From: Desulfobulbaceae bacterium | GTDB taxonomy: Bacteria > Desulfobacterota > Desulfobulbia > Desulfobulbales > Desulfocapsaceae | Direction: 5' to 3' | Assembly (NCBI GenBank): GCA_031256095.1 | Contig: JAIRRG010000058.1 | Span: forward strand, 1 to 12,293 | DNA: 12,293 nucleotides | Part shown: piece after piece, positions 1 through 6,564 of the stretch | Numbering within the stretch: the first letter of the stretch is position 1 | How the letters are laid out: the number at the start of each line of letters is the position of its first letter | Made by a program: the position numbers and the translations under genes | The notes under the pieces: generated by a model | The model's database searches: none | The model's input: the letters and a program-made list of their open reading frames with translations, nothing else | What the model was told of the DNA's origin: nothing

Positions 1-2
1 CT

Positions 3-44
3 TTGCGCCTTTTTGATGATCCGGCGCTGAAAACTGTAGCATAA
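3..44 (+). CDS. Possible C-terminal end of an upstream gene (partial)
   Basis: One frame is open from the window edge to a TAA at 42-44 and reads LRLFDDPALKTVA. It resembles an ordinary protein tail, but 13 residues are too few to identify a family. The other two plus-strand frames stop within 30 bases. No terminator hairpin follows it. This is a weak call based only on the open frame at the window edge. Confidence 0.3.
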   Translation: MRLFDDPALKTVA

Positions 45-261
45 GCAGCTGTATAGGGTACTATGTTATCTTATTAATTTTCCGTTCCGTTTGCCAAAAA
101 TTGAGCCGCTCTTTGGAGCCGCCCGCAAGCCCAGCCAAGGGCGGTGTTGCCACAGCTTTTTCGAGGTAGTGAGGGCCATGGAGTGCCGTATTGTCGGAGA
201 TGTTGCCCTTTGTCCGCATGGCTGCCAGACCCTGAACAACCCCATCGCTAAGGAGTATAGT

Positions 262-1182
262 ATGCCAGGAGCATATACCCATCTGACCATGGTGTCCCAA
301 CTCAACAGCCCCAATGGGCTTGCCGGACTTGGGGGCTTAAGCAAACAACAACTCGGCTCATTGCTACCGCATACTAAATTTTTTGAACTTGGCGCGGTCG
401 GCCCGGATTATCCCTATCTCAGCATCCTCAGCAGCGCCGGTCAAGAATGGGCGGATGCCATGCATTACCAGCGGACCGGCGACAGGGTGAAAAATGGTAT
501 GCAATTCGTCAGGGATATGTCTGGGCCGGAAAAATATAAGGCCCTGGCCTGGCTTCTCGGCTTCATCTCCCACATCATAGTGGATGTTACGATTCACCCG
601 GTTATCGAGTTAAAGGTCGGCCCGTATGCCGAAAACAAAAAAGCACACAGAACATGCGAAATGCATCAGGATGTATTCATATACAAGACAATGGATGTCG
701 GTGATATATACGGGCACAATTTTTTGCAAGACGGGATCGCCGCCTGCGCCGATCCTGATCACGCTGACAGGCTTGATCCGACTATCTGCGCAGTGTGGAG
801 TTTTATGCTGAAAACCGCAGACAGCCAAATGTACCATGACAATCCCCCGGATTTTCACGCATGGCATAGATGGTTCAAAGAACTTGTGGCGACCGCCGCT
901 CCAGAGCAACTTTTGGCCTGTTCCCGCCACATGGCCCTCGGCGACGGTTTACTGTACCCGGCAACGCCTGCCGATTCATATATCTACAACCTGCACACGC
1001 CCGGCGGTGGCTCAATGCCCTACCTGGACATTTTTAAAAAAGCTCGAGCCAATGTCCGCAAATACTGGGCAATTGTCGCTCTCGCATGTCTTGCGGAAGA
1101 TGAGACTGGTTTGCCACGTATCAAAAATTGGAATCTTGATACTGGCAAGGACGCGGCGGGAACCTTGACTTTCTGGGAGTAA
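262..1182 (+). CDS. Zinc-dependent phospholipase C family protein
   Basis: This 306-residue protein resembles the zinc-dependent phospholipase C (Zn_dep_PLPC) family. Members coordinate zinc through His and Asp/Glu side chains, and the toxin-like ones hydrolyse phospholipid head groups. Visible signs are the N-terminus MPGAYTHL with His7, GPDYPY around 48-52 with Asp49, WADAMHY with His68, the core SHIIVDVTIHP (His104, Asp108, His112), and an HxxxE site (His129, Glu133). There is no signal peptide, so it is probably cytoplasmic or non-classically located, and phospholipase activity is inferred from the family. The frame is open upstream to 91, but the ATG at 262 is preferred because AGGAG sits at 251-255, six bases upstream, and the family-like sequence begins there. 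A lipoprotein gene follows six bases after its stop. Confidence 0.8.
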   Translation: MPGAYTHLTMVSQLNSPNGLAGLGGLSKQQLGSLLPHTKFFELGAVGPDYPYLSILSSAGQEWADAMHYQRTGDRVKNGMQFVRDMSGPEKYKALAWLLGFISHIIVDVTIHPVIELKVGPYAENKKAHRTCEMHQDVFIYKTMDVGDIYGHNFLQDGIAACADPDHADRLDPTICAVWSFMLKTADSQMYHDNPPDFHAWHRWFKELVATAAPEQLLACSRHMALGDGLLYPATPADSYIYNLHTPGGGSMPYLDIFKKARANVRKYWAIVALACLAEDETGLPRIKNWNLDTGKDAAGTLTFWE

Positions 1183-1188
1183 TCGGCC

Positions 1189-1602
1189 ATGCGCAAGCTT
1201 TTCTTTGTAACCTTTGTCATTGCTCTGCTGTCGGCCTGCACCATATCGAGCGGCGCCGATACCACGAGGACGGCGGAAATGAACAGGCTAGAAATCGCCC
1301 TGCGCCGATTGGGCGCAACCGTGCAAAGTTTGCTGTGGTCCGGCGCCCAGCCGGACGCCGACTTACTTGCCATGGCCTGCGCCAACGACCGCACTCTGTG
1401 CAGCCCTTTTGGCAATAATAGGCTGCACATCAAAGTGGTTGAAGGCAATGCCGTGCTTTTGCTGTGCACCCCGGACGATAGACGAGCGTTGGTGGAAGAT
1501 ATCGCCTGCACGCCAACACCTGATTACAAAGCGTGGACCGACGGCAATCAGCCATGTGAGTTCACCTTGCCTGAGCAAACGATACACGGCGCCTGCCGAT
1601 AG
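1189..1602 (+). CDS. Small lipoprotein of unknown function
   Basis: The protein has 137 residues and a classic lipoprotein signal: basic MRK, a hydrophobic stretch, then the lipobox LSAC with the lipidated cysteine at residue 17. The mature part is about 120 residues and rich in cysteine (several Cys spread from about residue 64 to the C-terminal GACR), which would suit disulfides in the periplasm. No family is recognised. The start is supported by GGGAG at 1175-1179, inside the end of the upstream gene, nine bases before the ATG. The six-base gap implies co-transcription with the phospholipase-like gene, but a shared role cannot be shown. Confidence 0.7.
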   Translation: MRKLFFVTFVIALLSACTISSGADTTRTAEMNRLEIALRRLGATVQSLLWSGAQPDADLLAMACANDRTLCSPFGNNRLHIKVVEGNAVLLLCTPDDRRALVEDIACTPTPDYKAWTDGNQPCEFTLPEQTIHGACR

Positions 1603-1696
1603 CCGCCCTTGAAAGAAGCCCCATTTTAATTTGCGGGAGATGGTAAAGCGCTGCCAGTTATCCGGCAATAGACAGTGTTATTGTTAAATTTTTATT

Positions 1697-1721
1697 AATA
1701 ATTTTAAATAGTTAAATTATT
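1697..1721. terminator. AT-only inverted repeat between convergent genes
   Basis: AATAATTT (1697-1704) and AAATTATT (1714-1721) form an 8-base inverted repeat with a 9-base loop. It lies in a strikingly AT-rich stretch (about 1680-1722) between the convergent lipoprotein and nuclease genes. It could serve as a weak shared end signal, but the stem has no G-C pair, so the terminator reading is tentative. Confidence 0.25.
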
Positions 1722-1724
1722 TTC

Positions 1725-2210
1725 TCAGTGCCGTGTCATTCTTCTCCAATGCCAAGGCGGGATTGCCTTGTCATTGGCCCACAGGCCACGCCTAGCCAGG
1801 CGGGCATCGTCCTCCAAGCGCTGCCAGCTGTCACAGATTTGCTCGCGGCAGTAATACTGATACACCCAGGCGGCGCCCTGGCGCACCATCTCTTCGTTGA
1901 CCAATTGGCCATCGACCCAGACCAAAGCCACCAGCCGGTTGTAAATGTCAATATCCTTGCCCTGCACTTCGATCCGCCGTCCGTTCACCATCACCGCCAG
2001 CAGCGCCTTGGCCTGTTTGCCATAAGATTGGCGGATTTCCGGGGCATCGATGCCCCACAGGCGCAGTTTGATTTTCTGGCCGGCGTACTCCACCTCGAGA
2101 GAATCGCCGTCAGCCACTTTACTGACATGGGCGGAGAATACCGGCACCGCCCCAGCCGATGCCGCCATCATCAGCGCCAACATCAGTGCCAGCGCGGATA
2201 GAAGCTTCAT
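1725..2210 (-). CDS. Secreted thermonuclease-like protein (SNase domain)
   Basis: The 161-residue product has a hydrophobic signal peptide (MKLLSALALMLALMMAASAGA) and one staphylococcal-nuclease (SNase) OB-fold domain. Family nucleases cut DNA and RNA with Ca2+. The three catalytic residues match: Arg in KLRLWGIDAPE, Glu at the end of that motif, and Arg in IYNRLVALV. DGDSLEVEY matches the strand that supplies the metal-binding Asp. Two cysteines in YCREQIC may form a disulfide after export. The ATG at 2210 is chosen over the longer frame to 2255 because the signal peptide starts there and because it forms an ATGA overlap with the stop of the upstream phosphatidyltransferase gene, which indicates translational coupling. 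It acts in the periplasm or outside the cell. Confidence 0.88.
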   Translation of the reverse strand: MKLLSALALMLALMMAASAGAVPVFSAHVSKVADGDSLEVEYAGQKIKLRLWGIDAPEIRQSYGKQAKALLAVMVNGRRIEVQGKDIDIYNRLVALVWVDGQLVNEEMVRQGAAWVYQYYCREQICDSWQRLEDDARLARRGLWANDKAIPPWHWRRMTRH

Positions 2211-3535
2211 GGATTGCCAGCGGCTTTTTCGGCCTCTTCGGCGGCAGTGCGCCACTTGCGGCTATAGATCATGTAGACAGTAACCGAAACCAGGATCAAT
2301 ACTGCGAACATGCCGATACTCTTGGTTTTGAAGATGAAGGCAAGGATGACGATGACCGCCGCCGCCAGCGAGAAGAAGATTGGGCGCGGCACCTTCTTCA
2401 AAACAATTCGCCCGAAATGGGCGAACTGGATACGGCTGACCATCAGAAAAGAGGAAAAGGCGGTAGCCAGCCACAGCAGCCACAAAGGCAGCCAGGATGG
2501 GCTGAGCAAAACAAAGCCCAGCACCAAAAGCGCTCCCGCCGGGCTGGGCAGGCCGTTGAAGACGCCGCCGGGCAGATCGTTGCGGTATTTGTCCACTTTG
2601 ACAAAGCGGATGAGCCGGTAGGCGACGGCGATGAGGTACAGCGGGGAAAGGAGCCACGATAAGACGCCGCCGCGCAGGATGATCATATAAGCTGGAGCGA
2701 AGCCGAAGCTGACAAAATCGGCGATGTCATCAAGATAGGGGCCACACCAGGTGCCGCCGTGCTTTTCGGCCATGCGCCCGTCGAACAGGTCGAATAGCTG
2801 GCCGACGATAATCAGGCAAACCGCCGAGGCGAAGCGGCCCCGGTGGGCCATGTACAGACTGCCGAGGCCGCAGATCAGATTGAGGCTGGAGAGGATGTCG
2901 GCGTAGAGGCGGTTGGGAATGAATTTGAAGACCAGGGAAGCCACCGACAGGACAATGCAGGCAAGAAGGACTTCGTTGCCGATATTGATGCCCCAGGAAT
3001 TGGCATCAAGCAGGGCGCAGAGGAGGGTTAGGGCAAAGCAGATGATGGTTTTGATCTTGCCGAAATTGTTGGCGGCGCCGGAGATACCCAGTTTCGATAA
3101 AATCCAGCGGGCCATGAACTGGCCGCACAGTTCAATCACCACCAACAGCCAAACCATTGGCACGGAAATAATGCCGCGATAGGCGAACAGGATCAAAGGC
3201 GGCAGATAGGTCAGCTTGTCGCACATTGGGTCGAGCCACTCACCCCAAGGCGAGCCAAGTTTGCACTGGCGGGCAACGATGCCGTCAATGCCGTCCAGGA
3301 ACGACGCCATCGTGAAAATAAAAATGGCCAAGGCCTCCCAAGCGACAGCGAAATAGAGCAACAGGCTGATGAAGGCGGCCAATGTCCGCCAATAGCAGAT
3401 GGCATTGGGATGCAGCAGCCATGGATGGCTCAGAACGAAATTTTGCAGCGGTTGCCGCGTGATCGCCTTGCTGAAGCAAAGGAAACCGGCGCCGCCGACG
3501 GCGAATGAAAAAGCTATAATCAACACGTGTTCCAT
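2207..3535 (-). CDS. Tandem CDP-alcohol phosphatidyltransferase (PgsA-like plus PssA-like)
   Basis: This 442-residue membrane protein has many hydrophobic segments and two complete CDP-alcohol phosphatidyltransferase units. The first half (about 40-200) resembles phosphatidylglycerophosphate synthase: HPNAICYWR, a perfect signature (Asp81, Asp84, Gly85, Ala88-Arg89, Gly98, Asp102, Asp106), the context LDPMCDK, and NFGKIKT at 157-163. The second half (about 205-380) resembles phosphatidylserine synthase: PNRLYADILSSLNLICGLG, Asp249, Asp252-Gly253, Gly265, Asp269, Asp273, SFGFAPA, and FNGLPSPAGA near 327. In its signature the usual Arg is Glu257, and the spacer to the glycine is seven rather than eight residues. 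Such enzymes swap the CMP of CDP-diacylglycerol for an alcohol. The head groups are inferred. It is translationally coupled to the nuclease gene downstream. No good ribosome binding site precedes the ATG. Confidence 0.85.
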   Translation of the reverse strand: MEHVLIIAFSFAVGGAGFLCFSKAITRQPLQNFVLSHPWLLHPNAICYWRTLAAFISLLLYFAVAWEALAIFIFTMASFLDGIDGIVARQCKLGSPWGEWLDPMCDKLTYLPPLILFAYRGIISVPMVWLLVVIELCGQFMARWILSKLGISGAANNFGKIKTIICFALTLLCALLDANSWGINIGNEVLLACIVLSVASLVFKFIPNRLYADILSSLNLICGLGSLYMAHRGRFASAVCLIIVGQLFDLFDGRMAEKHGGTWCGPYLDDIADFVSFGFAPAYMIILRGGVLSWLLSPLYLIAVAYRLIRFVKVDKYRNDLPGGVFNGLPSPAGALLVLGFVLLSPSWLPLWLLWLATAFSSFLMVSRIQFAHFGRIVLKKVPRPIFFSLAAAVIVILAFIFKTKSIGMFAVLILVSVTVYMIYSRKWRTAAEEAEKAAGNP

Positions 3536-3812
3536 AGTTTGCTCTGTCAGGAGTTTCTCCGGTCAAAGAGATATTGCCCCGTCTTTTGGCAGCGCCGGAC
3601 GGCAGGCCCGACAATTAAAACAAGCTTGCCTGCCATTTCAAGAAGATTCGCGCCATGGCCCTCGGCGGCAAAGGCGGGCGGCGGTTATGCAATTTGACGT
3701 CTTTTGGTCAGGAAGCAAGATTTTTTTGTTGTTGTTCCAGCCGTTGTGATACGATTGCCAAAAGATCGACCGCCACAGCTCAATTCTCTTTGTTTTCTCC
3801 GGTGTCAACGTT

Positions 3813-4319
3813 ATGCCCATGCCAGAAATCCTCATCGCCGCCCCACCGGAAATCACCGCCGCCCTGTCCGCCATCCTGCGCGGTCGTTATCCCTGCGTAC
3901 CATTGGCGGTAAGGGAAGCGACGGAAATTGTGACGGCGGCCACGAAAACGCTTGGGAAAAAATCTTTTTCCTGTTGCATCGTCGGCTTGTCTGATGCCGC
4001 CGGGCTAAAAAAACTCGCCGGGCGTTTTCCCGATACCTTGTTTCTGCCGCTGGCTCTCGAAAACCGGCGCCGCCAATGCCGCGACTTACTGGCTGTTGGC
4101 GCCTTCGCCGTTATTTTGCTGCCCCTGGATAAACATGAAGTAGCCGATGTCCTTGGCCGCGCCGAAACCTTTCTCAGCCTCAGAAGTGGCGCCCAGCCAA
4201 TCCGCCAGGACAAACCGCTACCGGCGTTAGCCGCCTTGGCCGTGGCGGAGGCAACATCGTGGCCGCTGGCCTGGACGATTTTTTTGGCAACGGCACTAGC
4301 CTCGACTTCAACCGCCTGA
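3813..4319 (+). CDS. Degenerate receiver-like domain, N-terminal part of a split regulator
   Basis: This frame encodes 168 residues. The first roughly 125 have the strand-helix rhythm of a response-regulator receiver: EILIAAPP as the first strand, CCIVGLSDAAG where the phospho-Asp strand would be, DTLFLPLALE, and GAFAVILLPLDKHEVADVLGRA like the last strand and helix. The phosphorylated Asp and the conserved Lys-Pro are not evident, so it would be a pseudo-receiver. The tail after about residue 130 (Ala-, Leu- and Trp-rich, ending ALASTSTA) looks out of frame. The frame overlaps the next one, which encodes a Fis-type DNA-binding helix bundle, so the pair looks like one gene broken by a one-base shift. 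The ribosome binding site is poor, and the start could also be the second ATG at 3819. Confidence 0.5.
   Translation: MPMPEILIAAPPEITAALSAILRGRYPCVPLAVREATEIVTAATKTLGKKSFSCCIVGLSDAAGLKKLAGRFPDTLFLPLALENRRRQCRDLLAVGAFAVILLPLDKHEVADVLGRAETFLSLRSGAQPIRQDKPLPALAALAVAEATSWPLAWTIFLATALASTSTA
4247..4250 (+). promoter_or_regulatory. Candidate ribosome binding site for the GTG start at 4259
   Basis: GGAG lies eight bases before GTG 4259, inside the receiver-like frame. It would allow the helix-turn-helix to be made as a separate product. Such a short match occurs often by chance in this GC-rich sequence. Confidence 0.3.
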
Positions 4320-4465
4320 TTGGGGAAATGGAAAACCGCCTGATTCGCCATGCCCTGCGCCTGGCCGAGGGCAACAAAAAGGAAGCGGCCTGGCTTTTGT
4401 GTTTGAAAAGGACGACACTGCTGGAAAAAATGAAGAAAAAATCGGAAATTTTTACGGACTTATAA
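4259..4465 (+). CDS. Fis/NtrC-type helix-turn-helix, C-terminal part of a split regulator
   Basis: The 68-residue frame closely matches the C-terminal DNA-binding domain of NtrC-class and Fis proteins. LDFNRLIGEMENRLIRHAL forms the leading helices, EGNKKEAAWLL the first HTH helix, and LKRTTLLEKMKKK the recognition helix with its usual RTTL. It overlaps the receiver-like frame by 61 bases, in the -1 frame relative to it. As a free protein it would start at GTG 4259, which has GGAG at 4247-4250, eight bases upstream. Otherwise it would be reached by a shift near the seven-T run 4279-4285. It has no ATPase or sigma-54 contact domain. Confidence 0.6.
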   Translation: MAAGLDDFFGNGTSLDFNRLIGEMENRLIRHALRLAEGNKKEAAWLLCLKRTTLLEKMKKKSEIFTDL

Positions 4466-4573
4466 AACGAGCGGCCAAACGGCGCCCACGTCCAGTTAGA
4501 TGTATCCGCCAGAAGTCGATGGCTAACAGAGTAAAAGGGCGGCGATCCACTATCTTGCCTTAGGCGGTAATCC

Positions 4574-4602
4574 TTTATCAAATTTTGGCTTTGATGTATA
4601 AA
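4574..4602 (+). promoter_or_regulatory. Candidate promoter of the cold-shock gene
   Basis: TTTATC (4574-4579) and TATAAA (4597-4602) are separated by 17 bases. The -10 box is good and the -35 box is weak. Transcription from here would start near 4609 and give a leader of about 190 bases, as is usual for cold-shock mRNAs. It is judged by eye only. Confidence 0.3.
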
Positions 4603-4608
4603 TTCCAT

Positions 4609-4795
4609 TGCTTTTTCCCAGCCCATATGCTAGAAAAAGGTAGCTTGGGACGCCTGAAGAGTACCTGCGAGCTCCATTTCCTATCCGGAGACCGCCTCGC
4701 AGCCGTTTTATTCGTCACATGCTTGTTGCCGGTCGTAAGCCCGGTTTCTTTTTATCAAGTCCTGAGAAAGGACGTAGTTTTGAGGAGTTTGTGTG
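4609..4795 (+). promoter_or_regulatory. Structured 5' leader of the cold-shock gene
   Basis: The 330-base stretch before the cold-shock start codon has no recognisable gene but several hairpins. CCCAGC (4617-4622) pairs with GCTTGGG (4643-4649) around one bulged T. CTGCGAG (4665-4671) pairs exactly with CTCGCAG (4696-4702), with an inner CTCC/GGAG helix at 4672-4675 and 4687-4690. GCCGG (4728-4732) pairs with CCGGT (4741-4745, one G-T pair), followed by TTCTTTTT like a weak terminator. GTCCT (4759-4763) pairs with AGGAC (4769-4773), just upstream of the ribosome binding site. Long folded leaders control cold-inducible csp mRNAs in other bacteria. The temperature role here is inferred. Confidence 0.4.
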
Positions 4796-4996
4796 ATGGC
4801 TGAAGGAACTGTGAAGTGGTTCAACGATGCGAAGGGGTTTGGTTTCATTGAACAGGATGGCGGCAAAGATGTCTTCGTCCACTACTCGTCGATCAAGGCG
4901 GAAGGGTTCAAATCCCTTGAGGAGGGTGCTCGTGTGAGCTTCGACATTGTTGACGGGCCGAAAGGACCGGCCGCCAGCAATGTAAAGAAACTGTAA
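4796..4996 (+). CDS. Cold-shock protein, CspA family
   Basis: This 66-residue single-domain protein has the usual length of bacterial cold-shock proteins. Both nucleic-acid-binding motifs are present: KGFGFIE (RNP1, about 13-19) and DVFVHYSSI (RNP2, about 26-34). It starts with the typical GTVKWFNDAKGFGFI and ends with GPAASNVKKL. The family binds single-stranded RNA and DNA as a chaperone that melts mRNA structure, in the cytoplasm. ATG 4796 is chosen over GTG 4793 because GAGGAG at 4782-4787 lies eight bases before it. It stands alone, with a long folded leader and a strong terminator, so it is probably expressed as a single-gene unit. Confidence 0.96.
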   Translation: MAEGTVKWFNDAKGFGFIEQDGGKDVFVHYSSIKAEGFKSLEEGARVSFDIVDGPKGPAASNVKKL

Positions 4997-5036
4997 GCCG
5001 CGCATCTTTGGGTAGTTTCTTTTCAAACATTCTTTT

Positions 5037-5074
5037 GACCGCTTTCGGGGCGACCTGAAAGCGGTCATTTTTTT
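5037..5074 (+). terminator. Strong Rho-independent terminator of the cold-shock gene
   Basis: GACCGCTTTC (5037-5046) pairs perfectly with GAAAGCGGTC (5057-5066). The loop adds G-T, G-C and G-C pairs and closes on GCGA, a GNRA tetraloop, giving a 13-pair stem. A run of seven T follows at 5068-5074 after one A. It begins about 40 bases after the cold-shock stop codon and ends 13 bases before the next start codon. Confidence 0.92.
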
Positions 5075-5087
5075 GTCCTTCCCGGCC

Positions 5088-6137
5088 ATGATGGAAACCT
5101 GGCAAGCTATTCTTGCCGATAGCATCGTCAGCCACGAACAACTGGCCCGGCGCCTTCCTGGCCTCGATCCCCACCTGGCCGAAGTGATTGCCCGCTATCC
5201 GTTGCGGATCAATCCGTATTATCTGAAACTGATTGAGGAACACGGCGCGCCGCTGGCCAAACAGGCCATCCCCGACATCGCCGAATTGCGCGATCCGGTG
5301 GGTCTTATTGATCCACTGGCCGAAGAGGACCTGACAGTCGCCCCGAACCTGATCCATAAATATCCCGACCACGCCCTCTTGCTCGTTCATCACCAATGCG
5401 CCATGTACTGCCGTTTCTGCACGCGCAAACGCAAAGTCGGCAGCGCGGCGATGGCTGTTCCCGCCCAGGGGTTTGATGCCACTTTTGATTATCTGGCCGC
5501 GCACCCCAATATCCGTGAGGTGCTGCTTTCCGGCGGCGACCCCTTACTCTTACCTGACGATATTCTTGACCATATCCTGGCCCGCCTCAGACAAATCTCC
5601 TCGATTGAGGTGATTCGCATCGGCAGCCGGGTTCCCTGCACCTTGCCCATGCGGGTGACAAATCAATTGGTCGGCATTTTGCGCCGTCATCATCCGCTCT
5701 ACATTAATACCCACTTCAATCACCCGGCGGAACTGACCGAGGAAGCCGGGCGGGCCTGTCAACTCCTGGCCGACGGCGGCATCCCGCTGGGTTGCCAGAC
5801 GGTGTTACTGAAAGGGGTCAACGATAAGAGTGAAATTTTGAAAAAACTGTTTCTCGGGCTTTTGCGTTTACGGGTCAAACCCTACTACCTTTTTCAAACG
5901 GACCTGACCGCCGGAACAAACCATTTTAGAGTCAGGACCAGCGAAGGTCTTGCCATCATGCGCCAGTTATACGGTCACATCTCCGGCATGGCGGTACCGA
6001 CCTTTGCCCTCGACGCGCCAGGTGGTAAAGGTAAAATTCCGCTGACGCCCGGTTACGTCACCGAATACGGTGATACGCTGCGCTTCACCAGCTACCGCGG
6101 CGAAGCCTGCTCCTACCCTGAGCCTGATGCCCTCTGA
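5088..6137 (+). CDS. kamA: KamA-family radical SAM protein (lysine 2,3-aminomutase-like)
   Basis: The 349-residue protein belongs to the lysine 2,3-aminomutase/EpmB family, cytoplasmic enzymes that use a 4Fe-4S cluster, S-adenosylmethionine and pyridoxal phosphate to move an amino group between carbons 2 and 3. The cluster motif is CAMYCRFC (Cys104, 108, 111), and SGGDPL (148-153) is the SAM-site motif. Lys316 in APGGKGKIPL matches the PLP-binding lysine. Asp272 and Asp309 match the residues that hold the lysine side amino group, favouring a lysine-type substrate over glutamate. It lacks the cysteine-rich C-terminal extension of the 416-residue clostridial enzyme, so in length it is closer to EpmB, which acts on elongation factor P. 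Neither efp, epmA nor the acetyltransferase ablB is in the window, so the substrate is open. No ribosome binding site precedes ATG 5088 or 5091. Confidence 0.85.
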   Translation: MMETWQAILADSIVSHEQLARRLPGLDPHLAEVIARYPLRINPYYLKLIEEHGAPLAKQAIPDIAELRDPVGLIDPLAEEDLTVAPNLIHKYPDHALLLVHHQCAMYCRFCTRKRKVGSAAMAVPAQGFDATFDYLAAHPNIREVLLSGGDPLLLPDDILDHILARLRQISSIEVIRIGSRVPCTLPMRVTNQLVGILRRHHPLYINTHFNHPAELTEEAGRACQLLADGGIPLGCQTVLLKGVNDKSEILKKLFLGLLRLRVKPYYLFQTDLTAGTNHFRVRTSEGLAIMRQLYGHISGMAVPTFALDAPGGKGKIPLTPGYVTEYGDTLRFTSYRGEACSYPEPDAL

Positions 6138-6295
6138 GTTTTGCCGTAATTTCGCTTTATCCGTTGTCGCGGCACGTTTACCTTTTATTGCCGAGCGGCG
6201 ATTTGCTCTGGGGTCATCTGTTGCGGTAGGCCGTCTCTGATACCCAGGATTGCTGGCCCTTATTGGACGACGACGGACGCCGTGAGACGATCAAG

Positions 6296-6380
<85 letters not shown>

Positions 6381-6460
6381 TTGCCCGTCAAAGAAGCCGC
6401 TTTTTTACCATCCCTGGCCATTTTTCTCCAGACCTTTCCGCAGCCAATCCTTGGCGGATT

Positions 6461-6492
6461 TGTCGCCTGCTCGCTTGCGCCGACAGGCGACA
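6461..6492. repeat. 9-bp perfect inverted repeat upstream of the dsbA-like gene
   Basis: TGTCGCCTG (6461-6469) and CAGGCGACA (6484-6492) are exact reverse complements around a 14-base spacer. No T run follows on either strand, so it is not a usual terminator. It lies between tRNA-Leu and the dsbA-like operon and overlaps a weak promoter candidate (TTGCGC 6475-6480, TATTGT 6498-6503, 17-base spacer), so an operator role is possible. Confidence 0.4.
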
Positions 6493-6564
6493 TTGACTAT
6501 TGTAGCACAGCGGTCGTCCAAGACGGACGGCTCGCGGTTCATCTTCTTTCCACGGAGGCCAGCC

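Noticed and set aside
5073..5087. TTG start for the KamA protein
   Set aside because: It lies inside the T run of the cold-shock terminator and has no ribosome binding site; ATG 5088 or 5091 fits the family better.
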